Below, in pieces: positions 8,801 to 15,124 of a DNA stretch of 16,717 nt (within the stretch, counting starts at the first letter, position 1; every line of letters begins with the position of its first letter). Source of the stretch: JASFTV01 sp050050615 (lineage in GTDB: Bacteria; Desulfobacterota; DSM-4660; Desulfatiglandales; HGW-15); assembly GCA_050050615.1 (NCBI GenBank), contig JASFTV010000035.1, positions 1-16,717 of the forward strand. Direction: 5' to 3'. The notes beneath the pieces are model-generated. The model saw nothing but the letters and a program-made list of their open reading frames with translations, made no database searches and was not told where the DNA came from. Position numbers and translations under genes: made by a program.

Positions 8801-9120
8801 CATCTCTGGCAATCCACGCACAAATGGGCGAGAACCCACTGGGGTCTTTGGGTCAATTCAACATCAAATCCCTCGACGCCTTCGTGGATTCTCGTGGCTT
8901 CGGTTTCCGTCAACAGCTCGATGAGAGGATGGTAGGAGACCTGACTGCGGAGAAATTGATGCCAGCGCCTGCCTTTGCCGCTCCACTTCCTGGGGGAGGG
9001 GGGGATTTCAAAGCCCGTTTCAACCAGGGTGACATGTCTATCCAGATTAGCCAGGGTCAATGCTGCTTGGAGCCCCGGGGGCATAGCGCCGATGATCAGT
9101 ATACCTTTGTTCAGGGTCAT
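5845..9120 (-). CDS. Giant fusion: HdrA-like segments around a GltD/NfnB-like FAD/NAD(P)H oxidoreductase module
   Basis: This 1091-residue protein has, in order: an HdrA-like nucleotide-binding start (GAMPPGLQAA, 11-20); a ferredoxin-like CxxCxxCxxxC (101-111); the cysteine-rich N-terminal domain of GltD/NfnB type (C141, C145, C180, C184, C188, C192); an FAD motif GSGPAG (238-243); and an NAD(P)H motif GGGNAAVEAA (369-378). It then has the second FAD motif CGDV (503-506); a six-cysteine segment (596-612); an HdrA N-domain-like stretch (699-840) with SCTCCHLDFACESC; a degenerate FAD domain (GATEAG, 855-860); and a two-cluster ferredoxin end (1023-1033, 1057-1067). The likely role is electron exchange between NAD(P)H and iron-sulfur partners, possibly by bifurcation. 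Which flavin bifurcates is unknown. It starts 6 bases after korC and overlaps the MvhD-like gene. No frameshift is seen. Confidence 0.85.
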   Translation of the reverse strand: MTLNKGILIIGAMPPGLQAALTLANLDRHVTLVETGFEIPPSPRKWSGKGRRWHQFLRSQVSYHPLIELLTETEATRIHEGVEGFDVELTQRPQWVLAHLCVDCQRCISACPVELPDGRKPIFERITPTSMAIDKREKAPCRSACPIGMNPQGYVALIAQQRFDEADDLIREVNPLPGVCGRICHHPCETACRRQELDEPIAICALKRFVADEARKNRKKRAPEEVSPPYGPPIAIIGSGPAGLTAAHDLAKAGLRATLIEAEDKPGGLPIQAIAPFRLPREILEQEIKDILSLGVELRLHTPVRSLEDLERLKADGFSAVLLATGASKDLRLQIEGEDLEGIYGCVSFLRELWSGQVPKSLGQVVVIGGGNAAVEAARASLRAGAEKVSLVCLENHHEMPAWEHEIEAALEEGVEIINSFGPRRFLKKDGRLSAVEFKRCKAVFDENGAFKPQYDETDLTTMVADTAITAIGQAPNLLCEDSSQELAIASNGETNLPRVYACGDVVSGPSTVVEAMASGRRAAGRIIRDLRPSAGTLEEKGPETILEEYDPIPKEMPKLERRPLPHRKISERIKDNREVIGPYPLEDAIKEAARCLQCGLCSECLRCEISCDLGAIGHDRVAAQRSFHFDQIIVCDDTQLGRDLHGSRWIKVTSDGKKHSWARAVAEGRTAAMSALARTAPVKSPPIPTKTPCEGDLRVGVFICSCNGTLNEDNQLEEMIGPLEAWPEVAHAEVLISACHPEKGLGIEEVVDEKGLNAALIASCTCCHLDFACESCNDQRVRLKQRLFWQKGYHPAHTALVNIKETCLLPFKGDAKRRTDLAMRVIRSGLWQLRESKALAMKGEKPHPHAVVLGATEAGIAAAKGLKTTCPTVVVVENRMVAKRVKEILQDSGIRLVCPVRPVRLDGQRGNFKLVVEKNDASDKDSGYEMISAGLIILGSPDYKGIPYRRDDFAGAFHRSAPRAFGTLETGISGVYMASWSQARSLSHEALGLSAASEALEGTYAKRYLADYLFARVDPEVCRGCGRCADLCPEGAAHLEEVTRGVATSWIDPDFCIGCGNCLAECPTGAIHMPESEQDYFEKVIHAFLG

Positions 9121-9126
9121 GCCGGA

Positions 9127-9702
9127 TTATGTGCTTTTTCTTTTCAGATCCATGCCATATTCGAATCCCCTTTCCATACCGGCGAGGTTCTTCTCCTCAG
9201 TGCCTTTTGGCACGGAGCCGGCAATCGTCTGCTTGAGGGCATCATAAGAGACCAGCCCGGTAACGGCGGTCATGAAGCTCAACATGATGATGTTGGCCAT
9301 CATCTTCACTCCCATCTCCTCGGCTATACCGGTGGCTGGTATGGCATAGGTTTTGACGTTCTTGGGAATCTTCTTGGGCTCGACCTTCACAAGACCGGAA
9401 TCCGTAAAGAGGAATCCCCCCTTAACCAACTTTTTCATGTTCTTGTCAAACCCTTCCTGGGACATGCAGACTAGGATGTGGGGATGTTCCACATAAGGAT
9501 ATTCGATCTCATCCTCAGAGACCACCACCTGAGCGGCACAGGCGCCACCGCGAGCCTCGGGGCCGTAAGACTGTATTAGGGTGGCATTCTTCTTCTCGAA
9601 GAGGGTGGCCGCCTTTCCGAGGATGTTTCCGGCCAGTATTATCCCTTGTCCCCCAAAACCTGTGATGATGATCTCTTGCTGTTTGTCCTTCTTGGCCATC
9701 AT
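9127..9702 (-). CDS. korC: 2-oxoacid:ferredoxin oxidoreductase, gamma subunit (KorC-like)
   Basis: This 191-residue protein is the gamma subunit of a CoA-dependent 2-oxoacid:ferredoxin oxidoreductase. The family signature GFGGQGIILAG lies at residues 15-25, followed by QSYGPEARGGAC (44-55), both typical of KorC/PorG proteins. The gamma subunit helps bind CoA in this enzyme class. The N-terminus begins with two methionines; AAGGAG lies just upstream, at better spacing for the second. It begins 11 bases after korB ends and stops 6 bases before the fusion gene, so it links the Kor enzyme to the Hdr-type proteins in one operon. Substrate (2-oxoglutarate or another 2-oxoacid) cannot be fixed from this subunit. 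Confidence 0.93.
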   Translation of the reverse strand: MMAKKDKQQEIIITGFGGQGIILAGNILGKAATLFEKKNATLIQSYGPEARGGACAAQVVVSEDEIEYPYVEHPHILVCMSQEGFDKNMKKLVKGGFLFTDSGLVKVEPKKIPKNVKTYAIPATGIAEEMGVKMMANIIMLSFMTAVTGLVSYDALKQTIAGSVPKGTEEKNLAGMERGFEYGMDLKRKST

Positions 9703-9713
9703 GTCTCCTTATC

Positions 9714-10583
9714 TCATGTTGTCATTTCCTTCTGGGGCCACATCGCTCCTTTGAGTTCCGACATTTTAGAGAGCCTCTCCAATAAGGTGGGGCGTTCAAT
9801 ATCGATGAACTTGCCGAGAAGCATCTTTTTCCCTTCCTCTATGACCGTTTCATCGGGGTGTGCGCCGTTTTTAATTACGCAGTTTGCCTGGTAGAGCTTG
9901 ATCATGTCCAGGGCGGTGCCCAGGCGGTTGCGCCGTCCATAGGCGACGGGGCAGGGGGCGATAATTTCTACGAAGGTGAACCCGGGCTTTAACAAGGCCT
10001 CCTGGATCGACTGGGCCAGTCTCCTGACATCCAGGGATAGCCAGCGGGCCACGTATACGGCCCCGCAGGCTGCGGCCAGAGAGGGAAGGTTAAGGGGACT
10101 CTCCACATTTCCGTACGGGGTGGTCGTCGTTCTCGCGCCCACCGGGGTGTTGGCTGAGACCTGCCCCCCTGTCATCCCATAGTTCATGTTGTTTACGCAG
10201 ATGACCGTGATGTCGATATTTCGCCGGGCCGCATGGATGAAATGATTGCCCCCTATGGCAAAGAGGTCTCCCTCACCGCTGAAGACGAACACATTCAGCT
10301 CAGGTTTGGCCAGCTTGAGCCCGGTGGCGAAAGGGATGGCTCGTCCATGGGTCGTGTGAAAGGAATCGAGATTCAAGTATCCCGCGACCCTTCCGGTACA
10401 GCCAATCCCGGAGACAACGGCGAATTGGTCGTAGTCGATGCCCATCTTCTGCAGGGCATGGATCCCGGCTGAAAGCGCGCTTCCGATCCCGCAGCCCGGG
10501 CAAAAGATATGAGGGATACGGTCTTCCCTCAGAAGCTCATCCTTTGGGTGTTTGTCCTCTTTACGTCCGCCTTTTCGGCTCAT
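9714..10583 (-). CDS. korB: 2-oxoacid:ferredoxin oxidoreductase, beta (TPP-binding) subunit (KorB-like)
   Basis: This 289-residue protein is the catalytic thiamine-diphosphate and [4Fe-4S] subunit. CPGCG (28-32) and GIGCTGR (59-65) provide cluster cysteines, with another candidate in APCPVAYG near residue 209. The TPP-magnesium motif is GEGDLFAIGGNH (103-114) followed by NNMNYGMTGGQ (131-141). The length fits two-domain KorB proteins that lack the extra ferredoxin domain, which matches the separate korD. It overlaps the end of korA by 23 bases, so the two are probably translationally coupled. KorB-type sequences of this form are usually called 2-oxoglutarate oxidoreductases, but related enzymes act on other 2-oxoacids. 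Confidence 0.94.
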   Translation of the reverse strand: MSRKGGRKEDKHPKDELLREDRIPHIFCPGCGIGSALSAGIHALQKMGIDYDQFAVVSGIGCTGRVAGYLNLDSFHTTHGRAIPFATGLKLAKPELNVFVFSGEGDLFAIGGNHFIHAARRNIDITVICVNNMNYGMTGGQVSANTPVGARTTTTPYGNVESPLNLPSLAAACGAVYVARWLSLDVRRLAQSIQEALLKPGFTFVEIIAPCPVAYGRRNRLGTALDMIKLYQANCVIKNGAHPDETVIEEGKKMLLGKFIDIERPTLLERLSKMSELKGAMWPQKEMTT

Positions 10584-11757
10584 CCTTTTTCCCTTTCCAT
10601 CTCAGGGACCGCAAAGCCTTTTTCACGCCCGTTTCAATCTGGGCCGGCGTATGGATACTGCCGCCTGCATGGGGGATGAGGGTCGTCGTCGCCTGACCCC
10701 GCGAACACCTTTCGACCTCCAGGGTGATCTGCCCCAAATTGACCTCAGGCACCACAAAGGCCTCGACATCTTTGGCCAGCTGGGAGATGAGATTCTCGGC
10801 GAACGGCCAGATCGTATTGAGTTTCAGAAGGCCCACCTTCATCCCATTCTCCCTCAAGCTTCTCAGCGCCCTCAAAGCTGGCCTGACGGTCGCGCCGTAG
10901 GTGACGATGACAATCCGCGCCCCGTCTAGATAATAGTCCTTGTACTCAATGATTCGGTCCCTGTTCTTCTGTATCTTTTGGACCAAACGTTTGACCATTT
11001 CCTCCTGCGTCTCGGCGTCAGTGGATGGATAACCCCTCTCGTCGTGGGTCAGCCCTGTGATGTGAATCCTGTACCCATCCCCTGCGTCAGGAAGGACAGG
11101 AATAAGGGAGTCATCTGTTCTGTAAGGGAAATATGATTCGGGGGGCTCTTTCGGCTTTCTTCTATGGACCACCTGGATTCTTTCAGGGGGTGGGATGGTG
11201 ACGCGCTCCACCATGTGCCCGACAACCTCGTCCGCCATGACCAGAACCGGAATACGGAAGGTCTCCGAGAGATTGAAGGCCTTGATGGTAAAATCGAATA
11301 TCTCTTGCGGCGAACTGGGGCTGATGGCTATGATTTCATAGTGGCCGTGGGATCCCCAACGGGCCTGCATGATATCCCCCTGGCCGCAAAGCGTAGGAAG
11401 ACCGGTGGAGGGGCCTCCTCGTTGGATGTTGACAAGCACGCACGGTGTCTCGGTGATCACCCCGAGGCCGATGTTCTCCATCATCAGGCTAAACCCGGGA
11501 CCGGAGGTGGCTGTCATGGCCTTTGCCCCGCCCCAGGCCGCACCGAGCACGGCCGCCATGGATCCGATTTCATCTTCCATCTGAATGTAGATGCCGCCGA
11601 CATGGGGAAGCCGTCTTGCCATTCTTTCAGCGACCTCGGTGGCCGGCGTGATAGGATAACCTGCGAAAAAGTTACATCCTGCGGCCAGGGCGCCCTCGCC
11701 GCAGGCCTCATCACCGTTGATAAAGTGATCCCCTGTTAGCACTCTCTGAGCTGTCAA
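10561..11757 (-). CDS. korA: 2-oxoacid:ferredoxin oxidoreductase, alpha subunit (KorA-like)
   Basis: This 398-residue alpha subunit has the pyrimidine-binding domain with GYPITPATEVAE (33-44), QMEDEIGSMAAVLGAAWGG (59-77) and ATSGPGFSLM (83-92). A C-terminal transketolase-C-like domain ends the protein. Together with korB, korC and korD it would convert a 2-oxoacid and CoA to acyl-CoA and CO2 while reducing ferredoxin. The start is a TTG, because a TGA lies just upstream in frame; GGGGGGAAG precedes it. An internal GTG six codons on is the alternative. The gap to korD is 116 bases without a gene or obvious terminator. This length is typical of KorA without a fused gamma domain. Confidence 0.93.
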   Translation of the reverse strand: MTAQRVLTGDHFINGDEACGEGALAAGCNFFAGYPITPATEVAERMARRLPHVGGIYIQMEDEIGSMAAVLGAAWGGAKAMTATSGPGFSLMMENIGLGVITETPCVLVNIQRGGPSTGLPTLCGQGDIMQARWGSHGHYEIIAISPSSPQEIFDFTIKAFNLSETFRIPVLVMADEVVGHMVERVTIPPPERIQVVHRRKPKEPPESYFPYRTDDSLIPVLPDAGDGYRIHITGLTHDERGYPSTDAETQEEMVKRLVQKIQKNRDRIIEYKDYYLDGARIVIVTYGATVRPALRALRSLRENGMKVGLLKLNTIWPFAENLISQLAKDVEAFVVPEVNLGQITLEVERCSRGQATTTLIPHAGGSIHTPAQIETGVKKALRSLRWKGKKDEPKRRT

Positions 11758-11873
11758 TGTCTTCCCCCCACATCAAGAGAGCAAAACGTACGTTATGATT
11801 TCATTACACCCTATCGGGGTAAAGCAAGAGATAACAGAACTCTGCGCTAGTGGCTGTGCCTTAAATTCTCTTT

Positions 11874-12128
11874 TCATGGCGATCCAGAGAAAATGGCGAA
11901 TTCCGGACAGACCTCCTCACAGAAATTACAGCCCACGCAGGCCGATGCTTCCTCCACATAAGGGGGGTGATATCCTTTCTGGTTGAACTTCTCGGACATC
12001 TTCAATACATTCCGTGGACAGAATGAGACACAAAGCCCACATCCTTTGCACCGCCTCTCGATAATATGGACTTCCGCCGGTTGAACCAGCTTGGCTTCCC
12101 AATCCAGGGGTTTTCGCCACATCTTCAT
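11874..12128 (-). CDS. korD: 2-oxoacid:ferredoxin oxidoreductase, delta (2[4Fe-4S] ferredoxin) subunit (KorD-like)
   Basis: This 84-residue ferredoxin-like protein has two CxxCxxCxxxC motifs (C27, C30, C33, C37 and C64, C67, C70, C74), the second one in the SACVGCNFCEEVCPEFAIF context typical of KorD. It is the expected electron exit of the KorABCD complex. It is the first gene of the operon, about 200 bases downstream of a strong predicted promoter. The start is ATG-AAG-ATG, so either methionine could be used; a weak CAGGA lies upstream. Codon use and base composition look like its neighbours. Confidence 0.92.
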   Translation of the reverse strand: MKMWRKPLDWEAKLVQPAEVHIIERRCKGCGLCVSFCPRNVLKMSEKFNQKGYHPPYVEEASACVGCNFCEEVCPEFAIFSGSP

Positions 12129-12335
12129 GGATAGGATCCTGCTTCTATAGAACCCGTCTTTCCTCGACGGAGGGGATCCGCTGGAACGCCAGGATCATGG
12201 CATGGGGGAAGGATAGCATCCAAGGATGCCGTCGTACATGTTTTTTCTCTCCCCGAGCCTGCGTTCCTCCGTACCGGACCGACAACCTGATCTACTACGA
12301 AAATTCGCGTTATTTCAGCAAGTTCAAGACAACAA

Positions 12336-12364
12336 AGTATAGGAGAATTCCACTGGCCTGTCAA
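12336..12364 (-). promoter_or_regulatory. Predicted sigma-70 promoter of the kor-hdr operon
   Basis: On the minus strand TTGACA (12364-12359) is followed after exactly 17 bases by TATACT (12341-12336). That is a full-consensus -35 and a five-of-six -10. Transcription would start near 12329 and give a leader of about 200 bases before korD. It is the best promoter match I found in the window. Confidence 0.75.
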
Positions 12365-12375
12365 CGATCATTTAG

Positions 12376-12409
12376 CCTCTAAACCACTGCTGTAAGAAGC
12401 CTTTAGAGG
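12376..12409. repeat. Inverted repeat just upstream of the kor promoter
   Basis: CCTCTAAA (12376-12383) and TTTAGAGG (12402-12409) are perfect inverted copies 18 bases apart. On the minus strand they lie immediately upstream of the -35 box at 12364. The placement suits an activator site, or the stem of a hairpin in an upstream transcript; neither is proven. Confidence 0.4.
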
Positions 12410-12642
12410 AGGCTTGTTCAGTCCCATGGGGTGGAACCAGAAGGATGTGCATTGCCTTCGCCCATGAGCTTTCAGGTCAAAGTATCTACAGTGGTGAAGG
12501 AGACCTTAAAGCCAAGATGGCAAACTTTGAATAAGTTATTTGTGTTAGAATACACTAGCTGGGACGACACGAGAGCCGGAGTAGACGGATTCTGAGGGCG
12601 GGGGGTAAGCCATTCAAAGCCTGGGTGCCCCCACAAAACAGA

Positions 12643-12670
12643 AGCCCCTGAATATGCTTATTCAGAGGCT
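12643..12670 (-). terminator. Terminator-like hairpin A
   Basis: The arms 12643-12654 and 12659-12670 pair at 11 of 12 positions around a TGCT/AGCA loop. On the minus strand TCTGTTTTG follows, which is only moderately T-rich. It lies downstream of hairpin B and before the kor promoter. Confidence 0.45.
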
Positions 12671-12785
12671 GAAAAAAGGTTCCCAAACATATGTAAAGGA
12701 TCAGCCTAAACCTCCCACGGAGAAAGAGACTAAATTATGGCGGTAATGTCAAGTTTTTTCGGCGGGATACACAAAAGAAAAGTTG

Positions 12786-12835
12786 GGCCCCTGAATGTGG
12801 ATTCAAAACGGCTGCCGAAGGCCCATTCAGGGGCC
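12786..12835 (-). terminator. Terminator-like hairpin B for the adh-aor-moaD operon
   Basis: GGCCCCTGAATG (12786-12797) pairs perfectly with CATTCAGGGGCC (12824-12835) over 12 bp with a 26-base loop. On the minus strand it is followed by CAACTTTTCTTTTG. It lies about 165 bases after the moaD-like stop. The long loop is unusual for an intrinsic terminator. Confidence 0.5.
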
Positions 12836-12863
12836 GCAGGGGAGTTAGGAAAGGAGGTGTAGT

Positions 12864-12902
12864 TAATTAATATTAATTAGCATACTGTGATGTAAAAGTC
12901 AA
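12864..12902 (-). promoter_or_regulatory. Possible extended -10 promoter overlapping a 16-base palindrome
   Basis: On the minus strand TTGACT (12902-12897) is followed after 17 bases by TAATTA (12879-12874), preceded by TGC as in extended -10 promoters. The -10 lies inside a perfect palindrome, TAATTAATATTAATTA (12864-12879), which could be an operator. The AT-rich context raises the chance of a coincidence. Confidence 0.35.
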
Positions 12903-12999
12903 CTTATTTTATTCTAATTATAAATAGAAAATTGAGCCGGGTCGGCTGACCTCAGATCTGTCCAACAAACAGATCAGGAAGTGGAAACGCGCCCGCTAT

Positions 13000-13278
13000 T
13001 TACCCACCAGCCAGCATGAGGAAGAACTTGACTTCCTGTCCGTCGGCAAGGGGTTCCTCCGGGCTGTTGATTCGCTTTTCTTCGCTGAAGGCTTGGACAC
13101 CCTTTGCAAACGTATTTTGCTGGTCATCCCACAACGGGTCGGGCATTTTGTGGCGGTAGCTCTTGCAGATGGCTGACAGGAGGCCGGAGAAAAGAGCGCC
13201 TTCGCTGAGTTCAAAATCAGCCCGGTCAGTCCCTACCCACTCGGACAGTACACCATGGAATACGGCGGTCACTTTCAT
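13000..13278 (-). CDS. MoaD/ThiS-like sulfur-carrier protein
   Basis: This 92-residue protein has the beta-grasp pattern of MoaD/ThiS proteins and ends in LMLAGG. The terminal Gly-Gly is the group activated by MoeB-type enzymes to carry sulfur as a thiocarboxylate. It begins 2 bases after the aor stop, so its translation is almost certainly coupled to aor. That location points to a dedicated role in the dithiolene of the pterin cofactor used by the neighbouring tungsten enzyme. A conventional MoaD role for all molybdopterin enzymes is also possible; no moaE is seen in the window. Confidence 0.82.
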   Translation of the reverse strand: MKVTAVFHGVLSEWVGTDRADFELSEGALFSGLLSAICKSYRHKMPDPLWDDQQNTFAKGVQAFSEEKRINSPEEPLADGQEVKFFLMLAGG

Positions 13279-13280
13279 GT

Positions 13281-15110
13281 TTAGGGGTACATTTCCTCGA
13301 CTACCTGACTTAGGCCAAGTTCGACCAATTTCTCTTTAGTTGGCCTTCCGGTCTCCCAATCCCAGCCGCGGTAATCATAGTACTCCTTGAGCATCACTTC
13401 CAAATCGGGCTTGATCCCGGCCGTGCTCCCCTCGTCCAAGGCATTGAGGCAGATCTCAGGCAGGGCGTCGTGGTCCCTGGACAGTCCGAACTTGTTGCTG
13501 ATGGCCCGCTTGATATTCACAGACCGGTCGCCGGCAGCCAGAAGTTCTTCGGGACCGTATTCCCAACCTGTCAGTGCATTCAGCATTTCACACAGTCCAG
13601 CGACCTGGAGCGGAGAAAACTTGCATAGGGTCAGGGCGTCGAATAGGTCTTTGAAGCTCTGGTACTTGGCGGCAAGTTCGCCCTTGCCTTCGGAGACCAA
13701 TCTGTCGCTCGGGAAAATCATGTATTCCTCGCACGCGGTACCCAGGTCCACCATGTAATAGTCCCCTTTGTGGTGGCAGGCGCCGCGGGGACTCGTGGCG
13801 ATGGAGACCGCCATGCCATGAAAGGCCCGTCCATCGTGCATGGGCATTTCCAATCCTTTGACCTGAGCGGCCTCACCCCGGTCGCGGCCAAGCTCGCGGG
13901 CTATGGCCAAAGTCCCTTTGGAGAGCAATTTACCGATGCCTTTCTGGTCGACGATCATTTGAACCAGCTTCAGGACGGCTTCTCTGTCCCCCCATTTGAG
14001 GTCGAAGCCGACCTGGTTCTTGGTCAATGCGCCCTTATCGTACAGGTAAAAAGCGTAGGCCACCGAAACGCCGGTCGAAATGGTATCCATGCCCCAAAGG
14101 TTGCAGAGGTGGTTCGCTTCGATGATGGCATCGAAGTCGGTATTCGAGCACAAAGGGCCGAAGGCGACCACGGTTTCATATTCCGGCCCGTCCACGTCAA
14201 GTCCTGCCTTGAATCCCTTGATTGCCCGGCCGCACCCGATAGGGCAGCCGCGGCAAGCATAATTCTGGACTGAATACTTTTGCCGTAAGGCCTGCCCCGT
14301 GATCTTGCCCACCGGAAATACACTCTTGGTAAAGTATTTGGCCGGTGCATCCGCCAGCGTCATGGCCATGTCCATATACATAAGGGTCCCATATTCCCGG
14401 AAGGCAACGGAGACGAGGTTTCCCCTGACTTCCTTGACCGCTTCCTTGGCTAGCTCGGCGAGCCCACTCGAGTCGGCCACTTGGGGTCTCATGTTGCCTG
14501 ATGCGGCCACGGCCTTGAGGTTCTTGGAGCCCATGAGCGCTCCTAAGCCGCAGCGACCGGCAGCCCTGCCCCTATCATTCATGACGGAGGCGAATTTGAT
14601 CAACTTTTCCCCGGCCTGGCCGATACAGGCCACGCTGATCTGTTCGTCCTTCAGTTGATCCTTGATTAGCTTTTGCGTTTCATAGGTATCTTTTCCCCAA
14701 AGGCTTGAAGCATCCCGGATATCAGCCTGCCCGTCCTTCAAGTAGAGGTAGACCGGATGTCCCGCCCTGCCGGTGATGATGATTCCGTCATACCCTGATC
14801 CTTTAAGCCGAAAAGGAAACGCGCCGCCGCTGGTCGCTTCGCCCCAGAATCCGGTCAGCGGCGAAAGCCCGCAGACCGCATAGCGGCTGACCATAGGTAT
14901 GGGAGATCCAGTGAAGGGGCCGGTGGACATGACAAGAGGGTTCTCAGGAGAGAGTGGATCCGTGTTCGGGGTTAACCTGTCGTAGACGAGCGCGGCAGCC
15001 ATGGTGGCCCCACCGATATATTTCCTGCGGAAGTCTTCGGAAATTGAAAGGTCCTTTTTAGACCCAGTACTCAAGTTGACCTCTAGAAAACGACCGTGAT
15101 ATCCACACAT
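13281..15110 (-). CDS. aor: Tungsten-dependent aldehyde:ferredoxin oxidoreductase family protein
   Basis: This 609-residue AOR-family enzyme would oxidise aldehydes to carboxylic acids with ferredoxin (or reduce acids with low-potential electrons), using a bis-pterin tungsten cofactor and one [4Fe-4S] cluster. The N-terminal domain starts MCGYHGRFLEVNLSTG. Cluster cysteines are C286, C289 and C293 (CRGCPIGC) and C496 (DALTLC), the spacing of the Pyrococcus enzyme; D491 matches its pterin-binding aspartate. EANHLCNLWGMDTIS (331-345) holds the conserved acidic residues. AAGGAGG lies before the ATG. It sits between an alcohol dehydrogenase and a MoaD-like gene with tiny gaps. It is a general AOR rather than a clear match to BamB; the true aldehyde is unknown. 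All key residues are intact. Confidence 0.92.
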   Translation of the reverse strand: MCGYHGRFLEVNLSTGSKKDLSISEDFRRKYIGGATMAAALVYDRLTPNTDPLSPENPLVMSTGPFTGSPIPMVSRYAVCGLSPLTGFWGEATSGGAFPFRLKGSGYDGIIITGRAGHPVYLYLKDGQADIRDASSLWGKDTYETQKLIKDQLKDEQISVACIGQAGEKLIKFASVMNDRGRAAGRCGLGALMGSKNLKAVAASGNMRPQVADSSGLAELAKEAVKEVRGNLVSVAFREYGTLMYMDMAMTLADAPAKYFTKSVFPVGKITGQALRQKYSVQNYACRGCPIGCGRAIKGFKAGLDVDGPEYETVVAFGPLCSNTDFDAIIEANHLCNLWGMDTISTGVSVAYAFYLYDKGALTKNQVGFDLKWGDREAVLKLVQMIVDQKGIGKLLSKGTLAIARELGRDRGEAAQVKGLEMPMHDGRAFHGMAVSIATSPRGACHHKGDYYMVDLGTACEEYMIFPSDRLVSEGKGELAAKYQSFKDLFDALTLCKFSPLQVAGLCEMLNALTGWEYGPEELLAAGDRSVNIKRAISNKFGLSRDHDALPEICLNALDEGSTAGIKPDLEVMLKEYYDYRGWDWETGRPTKEKLVELGLSQVVEEMYP

Positions 15111-15124
15111 GGACTCCCCCTCCT

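Larger units (their letters stand above)
12129..12999. other. 871-bp intergenic region between moaD-like gene and korD
   Basis: No convincing gene is present on either strand. On the minus strand, from moaD towards korD, it holds: an AT-rich tract; a possible promoter with a palindrome (12864-12902); two terminator-like hairpins (12786-12835, 12643-12670); an inverted repeat (12376-12409); a near-consensus promoter (12336-12364); and a leader with a short GCATCC/GGATGC hairpin near 12220. I recognise no riboswitch class or tRNA. Confidence 0.6.

Noticed and set aside
8563..9474. Plus-strand open frame of 303 codons
   Set aside because: It lies antisense across the fusion gene and korC, both strongly supported by motifs, and has no domain of its own.
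12125..12364. 79-codon minus-strand frame upstream of korD
   Set aside because: It begins inside the predicted promoter, overlaps the korD start in another frame and shows no family features.
12851..12859. AAGGAGGTG on the plus strand as a ribosome binding site
   Set aside because: No start codon at a usable distance opens a plausible frame.
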